9,110 bases of DNA, taken from Pseudomonadota bacterium (GTDB lineage Bacteria; Pseudomonadota; Alphaproteobacteria; Rhizobiales; Hyphomicrobiaceae). This document shows, piece by piece, positions 7,510 to 9,110 of the stretch. The notes under the pieces were generated by a model that was not told the DNA's origin, ran no database searches, and was given only the letters and a program-made list of their open reading frames with translations. The stretch covers positions 1-9,110 of the forward strand of contig JAEWIJ010000035.1 in NCBI GenBank assembly GCA_023387235.1, written 5' to 3'. Positions within the stretch are counted from its first letter, which is position 1. Each line of letters opens with the position of its first letter. The translations under genes and the position numbers were made by a program.

Positions 7510-7538
7510 GATAAAGCGCGGACCGGCGCCGGTTCAAG
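7510..7538 (-). promoter_or_regulatory. Candidate RpoH (sigma-32) heat-shock promoter of htpG
   Basis: The minus strand reads CTTGAA (7533-7538), a 16-nt spacer, then CTTTAT (7511-7516) followed by C. CTTGAA is the canonical -35 element of RpoH promoters. The -10 starts with C and is AT-rich, as in alphaproteobacterial heat-shock promoters, which depart from the E. coli CCCCATNT. A start near 7503 gives a leader of about 48 nt before the htpG ATG. HtpG is a classical heat-shock gene, which supports the reading. The opposing strand of this 200-bp divergent gap shows only weak promoter-like matches for the hydratase gene (TTGCGG and TAGGGT near 7590-7612). Confidence 0.6.
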
Positions 7539-7646
7539 CCCCGTGGGCGCGGCCGTGGTGCTCCGATGCCGGATGGCTCGGGGTTTGCGGGTGGGCCGGT
7601 CCGCGTTAGGGTGTCGTCCCTTTCCCCAGCCCGATCGAGCCCCGCG

Positions 7647-7650
7647 AGGA
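7647..7650 (+). promoter_or_regulatory. Ribosome binding site fixing the start of the hydratase-family gene
   Basis: AGGA, within CGAGGA, lies 5 nt before the ATG at 7656. The frame is open further upstream to another ATG at 7566, but that one lacks such a site and would add a 30-residue Ser/Arg/Pro-rich extension foreign to the family. The start at 7656 is therefore preferred. Confidence 0.7.
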
Positions 7651-7655
7651 CCACC

Positions 7656-8429
7656 ATGCCCTTCGATCCTGCCGCTGCTGCACGCTTTATCGCCGAGGCT
7701 CATCGCACGCGGGCGCCCTTCGCCAATCTTCCCGAGGACATTGCGCCGAAGACCATCGATGACGCCTATGCGGCGCAGGAGGCGCTCCGTGAGCTGTGGA
7801 CGCCGCTCTACGGCGAGGTCGGCGGCCTCAAGATCGCGACCACGACCAAGGTCATGCAGGCGCTCATGGGCATCGATCATCCCTGTGGCGGCGTGATCTA
7901 TTCCAAGCGCATTCATCAATCGCCCGCGACCATCAAGCTCGCCGATCACATGCACGTCGTCATGGAATGCGAGCTGGCCGTGCGCGTCGGCAAGACCTTC
8001 GAGCCTCGCGCCACGCCGTACACGCGAGAGGACGTGCGCGCGGCCGTCGCCGAGGTCATGCCGGCTTTCGAGCTGATCGAGGACCGCAACGCCGACTACA
8101 AATCCTCGAAGGCGCAGTCGCTCATCTGCGACAACGCGTGGAATGCCGGCATCGTGCTCGGTGCGCCCGTGAAAGTGCCGGCGAGCCTGGATCTCAACGG
8201 CCTCGCGGGCAATCTCACGACGGGCTCGGGCAAGCACAGCGGCAAGACCGACGATCCCATGGGCGCGCTCGCCTGGATCGCGAACCTCGCGGCATCTCGC
8301 GGCAAGCCGCTCGCCGCCGGTCAGGTGGTCATTACGGGCAGCCTCATACCGACACTGCCGATCGCGCCCGGCGAAACCTTCGATTTTGCGATCGATGGAA
8401 TAGGTAACGTACGCGCCACCGGCGCCTGA
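7656..8429 (+). CDS. 2-keto-4-pentenoate hydratase family protein (fumarylacetoacetase fold)
   Basis: This 257-residue protein matches the MhpD/XylJ-type hydratase and decarboxylase branch of the fumarylacetoacetate hydrolase superfamily in length and layout. Those enzymes hydrate 2-hydroxypenta-2,4-dienoate or decarboxylate 4-oxalocrotonate in aromatic meta-cleavage pathways. Visible marks are GGLKIATT with a conserved Lys at 59, the metal-binding ExE pair in MECELAVRVG (Glu104 and Glu106), PAFELIEDR with a third acidic ligand near Glu139, and the C-terminal GQVVITGSLIPTLPIAPGE, a typical family ending. It should be cytoplasmic and Mg or Mn dependent. No ring-cleavage dioxygenase, aldolase or other meta-pathway gene is nearby, so the substrate is unknown and may lie outside aromatic degradation. 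It is divergent from htpG, and a thioesterase gene follows after 37 bp without a terminator. Confidence 0.88.
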   Translation: MPFDPAAAARFIAEAHRTRAPFANLPEDIAPKTIDDAYAAQEALRELWTPLYGEVGGLKIATTTKVMQALMGIDHPCGGVIYSKRIHQSPATIKLADHMHVVMECELAVRVGKTFEPRATPYTREDVRAAVAEVMPAFELIEDRNADYKSSKAQSLICDNAWNAGIVLGAPVKVPASLDLNGLAGNLTTGSGKHSGKTDDPMGALAWIANLAASRGKPLAAGQVVITGSLIPTLPIAPGETFDFAIDGIGNVRATGA

Positions 8430-8466
8430 CAACGACAAAACCAAAACAGCGGATGATCAGCGAGAC

Positions 8467-8907
8467 ATGCAACACGAAACGGCGAAAGACCTGACCCGGC
8501 GCGAGACGTTCGAGATCTTCACGCCGGTGACCATTCGCTTCTGCGACACCGACAAGCTCGGCCACGTCAACAACGTATCGATCGCGTCGTACATCGAGGC
8601 GGGGCGATGCGAGCTCTACTACAAGCTCATGCAGGATGCCGGCACCGACGCGAAGATCGACTTCGTGCTGGCGCGCGCGGCGATCGATTTCCGCCGCGAG
8701 ATTTTCTACCCCGGCATGGTCGAGGTCGGCTCGCGCTTCATCAAGCTCGGCAACCGATCGATCACGACGGGATACGGCGTCTTCGTCGCTGATGCGTGCG
8801 TTGCGACGGCGGAATGCGTGAACGTGTTCTTCGACATGGAGACGCGCAAATCCGTCGCGCCGACGGGCAAGCTCCGCACGCTGCTGGAGACGGCTGTCGC
8901 GCGCTAA
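8467..8907 (+). CDS. Acyl-CoA thioesterase, hotdog fold (4HBT / YbgC-FadM type)
   Basis: This 146-residue protein should hydrolyse an acyl-CoA or related thioester to the free acid in the cytoplasm. Near the N-terminus it carries the signature RFCDTDKLGHVNNVSIASYIEAGR (split here as RFCDTDKLGHVNN and SIASYIEAGR, about 24-47). In 4-hydroxybenzoyl-CoA thioesterase-like enzymes the Asp of this segment is the catalytic nucleophile or base, and the Glu of the following helix supports it. The length fits a single hotdog domain, usually a homotetramer. The substrate cannot be read from sequence. The ATG has only a weak GCGAG just upstream, which suggests dependence on the preceding hydratase gene 37 bp away. 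The stop is followed within 5 nt by the palindromic element, whose first hairpin may end this transcript. Confidence 0.88.
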   Translation: MQHETAKDLTRRETFEIFTPVTIRFCDTDKLGHVNNVSIASYIEAGRCELYYKLMQDAGTDAKIDFVLARAAIDFRREIFYPGMVEVGSRFIKLGNRSITTGYGVFVADACVATAECVNVFFDMETRKSVAPTGKLRTLLETAVAR

Positions 8908-8909
8908 TT

Positions 8910-9061
8910 TTCCCCTCTCCCCGTCCTTCACGGGGAGAGGGGTCACGCCAGAGGCGTGCCTTCGGCACGACGTGAGGGGCGGCCGCTCGCGCTGACGTTG
9001 GCGTATGCTGCCGCCCCTCATCCCGGCCTTCTCCCCGTTGAAGAAACGGGGAGAAGGGGAA
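8910..9061. repeat. Compound palindromic intergenic element with four stem-loops (REP/MITE-like)
   Basis: Four stem-loops lie in series. The first has perfect 13-bp arms (8912-8924 with 8930-8942). The second has CGTGCC/GGCACG arms (8955-8960 with 8964-8969) inside an outer TCACG/CGTGA pair. The third has 11-bp arms (8973-8983 with 9010-9020) around a 26-nt loop. The fourth has perfect 13-bp arms (9027-9039 with 9045-9057). The two ends also form imperfect terminal inverted repeats, TTCCCCTCTCCCCGT at the left against TTCCCCTTCTCCCCGT at the right, differing by one base. From memory, C-rich hairpins of this kind recur between genes in Hyphomicrobiales genomes. It encodes no protein. The first hairpin could act as a terminator or RNA stabiliser for the thioesterase transcript, though no T-run follows it on that strand. 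From 9062 to 9110 I see nothing. Confidence 0.8.
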
Positions 9062-9110
9062 GTGCGGCGCGCCCCGTCTTCACACAACTTGATCACAGGT
9101 CAGTACGCGC

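Noticed and set aside
7480..7555. tRNA-like stretch on the plus strand: GGTTCAAGCCCC resembles a T-arm, and CTGATAA resembles an Ile anticodon loop.
   Set aside because: The T stem has a C-C mismatch, the anticodon stem does not pair without a 4-nt insertion, and no acceptor stem can be formed at the right distance. The same bases are better explained on the minus strand as the CTTGAA and CTTTAT boxes of the htpG promoter.
7566..7655. Upstream ATG at 7566 as a longer start for the hydratase-family protein.
   Set aside because: It has no good ribosome binding site, and it would add a 30-residue extension absent from the family. The ATG at 7656 has AGGA 5 nt upstream.
5515..7896. A 793-codon open frame on the plus strand across htpG and into the hydratase gene.
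   Set aside because: It lies opposite htpG, whose Hsp90 motifs are complete. Long antisense frames are expected in GC-rich coding DNA, and the product is Arg/Leu/Glu-rich without any recognisable domain.
8344..9096. A 250-codon minus-strand frame covering the thioesterase gene and the palindromic element.
   Set aside because: Its N-terminal part is only the translated repeat, and the rest is antisense to a gene with a clear hotdog signature.

Overview
This is an ordinary, gene-dense chromosomal stretch from a high-GC Alphaproteobacterium, most likely of the order Hyphomicrobiales (Rhizobiales). I base this on the strong GC bias at third codon positions, the protein families, a heat-shock-type promoter of alphaproteobacterial style, and a compound palindromic intergenic element of a kind common in that order. 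I see no phage, plasmid, CRISPR, transposase or defence genes, and no convincing new biological system. The first 21 bases are a pure C run that looks like a sequencing or assembly artefact at a contig end.

Layout from left to right. (1) Minus strand, 91-1947: a small secreted cysteine-containing protein of unknown function is followed by a soluble PAS-type sensor histidine kinase. The two are 39 bp apart as annotated and may be co-transcribed. (2) A 243-bp divergent intergenic region, 1948-2190, holds a candidate minus-strand promoter with two perfect inverted repeats in it. (3) Plus strand, 2191-3441: a secreted MltB-type lytic murein transglycosylase with a C-terminal peptidoglycan-binding domain. 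It converges on the next operon across a GC-rich 8-bp hairpin. (4) Minus strand, 7455 down to 3470: htpG (bacterial Hsp90) followed by an M3-family zinc oligopeptidase. They share an ATGA stop/start overlap, so they form a translationally coupled chaperone-peptidase pair. A good candidate RpoH promoter (CTTGAA, 16 nt, CTTTAT) lies upstream of htpG. (5) Plus strand, 7656-8907: a 2-keto-4-pentenoate hydratase-type protein of the fumarylacetoacetase fold and a hotdog-fold acyl-CoA thioesterase, 37 bp apart and probably one transcript. (6) 8910-9061: a compound palindromic repeat of four stem-loops with imperfect terminal inverted repeats. The last ~50 bases hold nothing I recognise.

Together the window covers envelope maintenance (transglycosylase, small secreted protein), signalling (histidine kinase), cytoplasmic protein quality control (HtpG plus oligopeptidase) and small acid/acyl-CoA metabolism (hydratase plus thioesterase). 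The most informative points are the htpG-peptidase coupling with its candidate heat-shock promoter, and the compound palindromic element.
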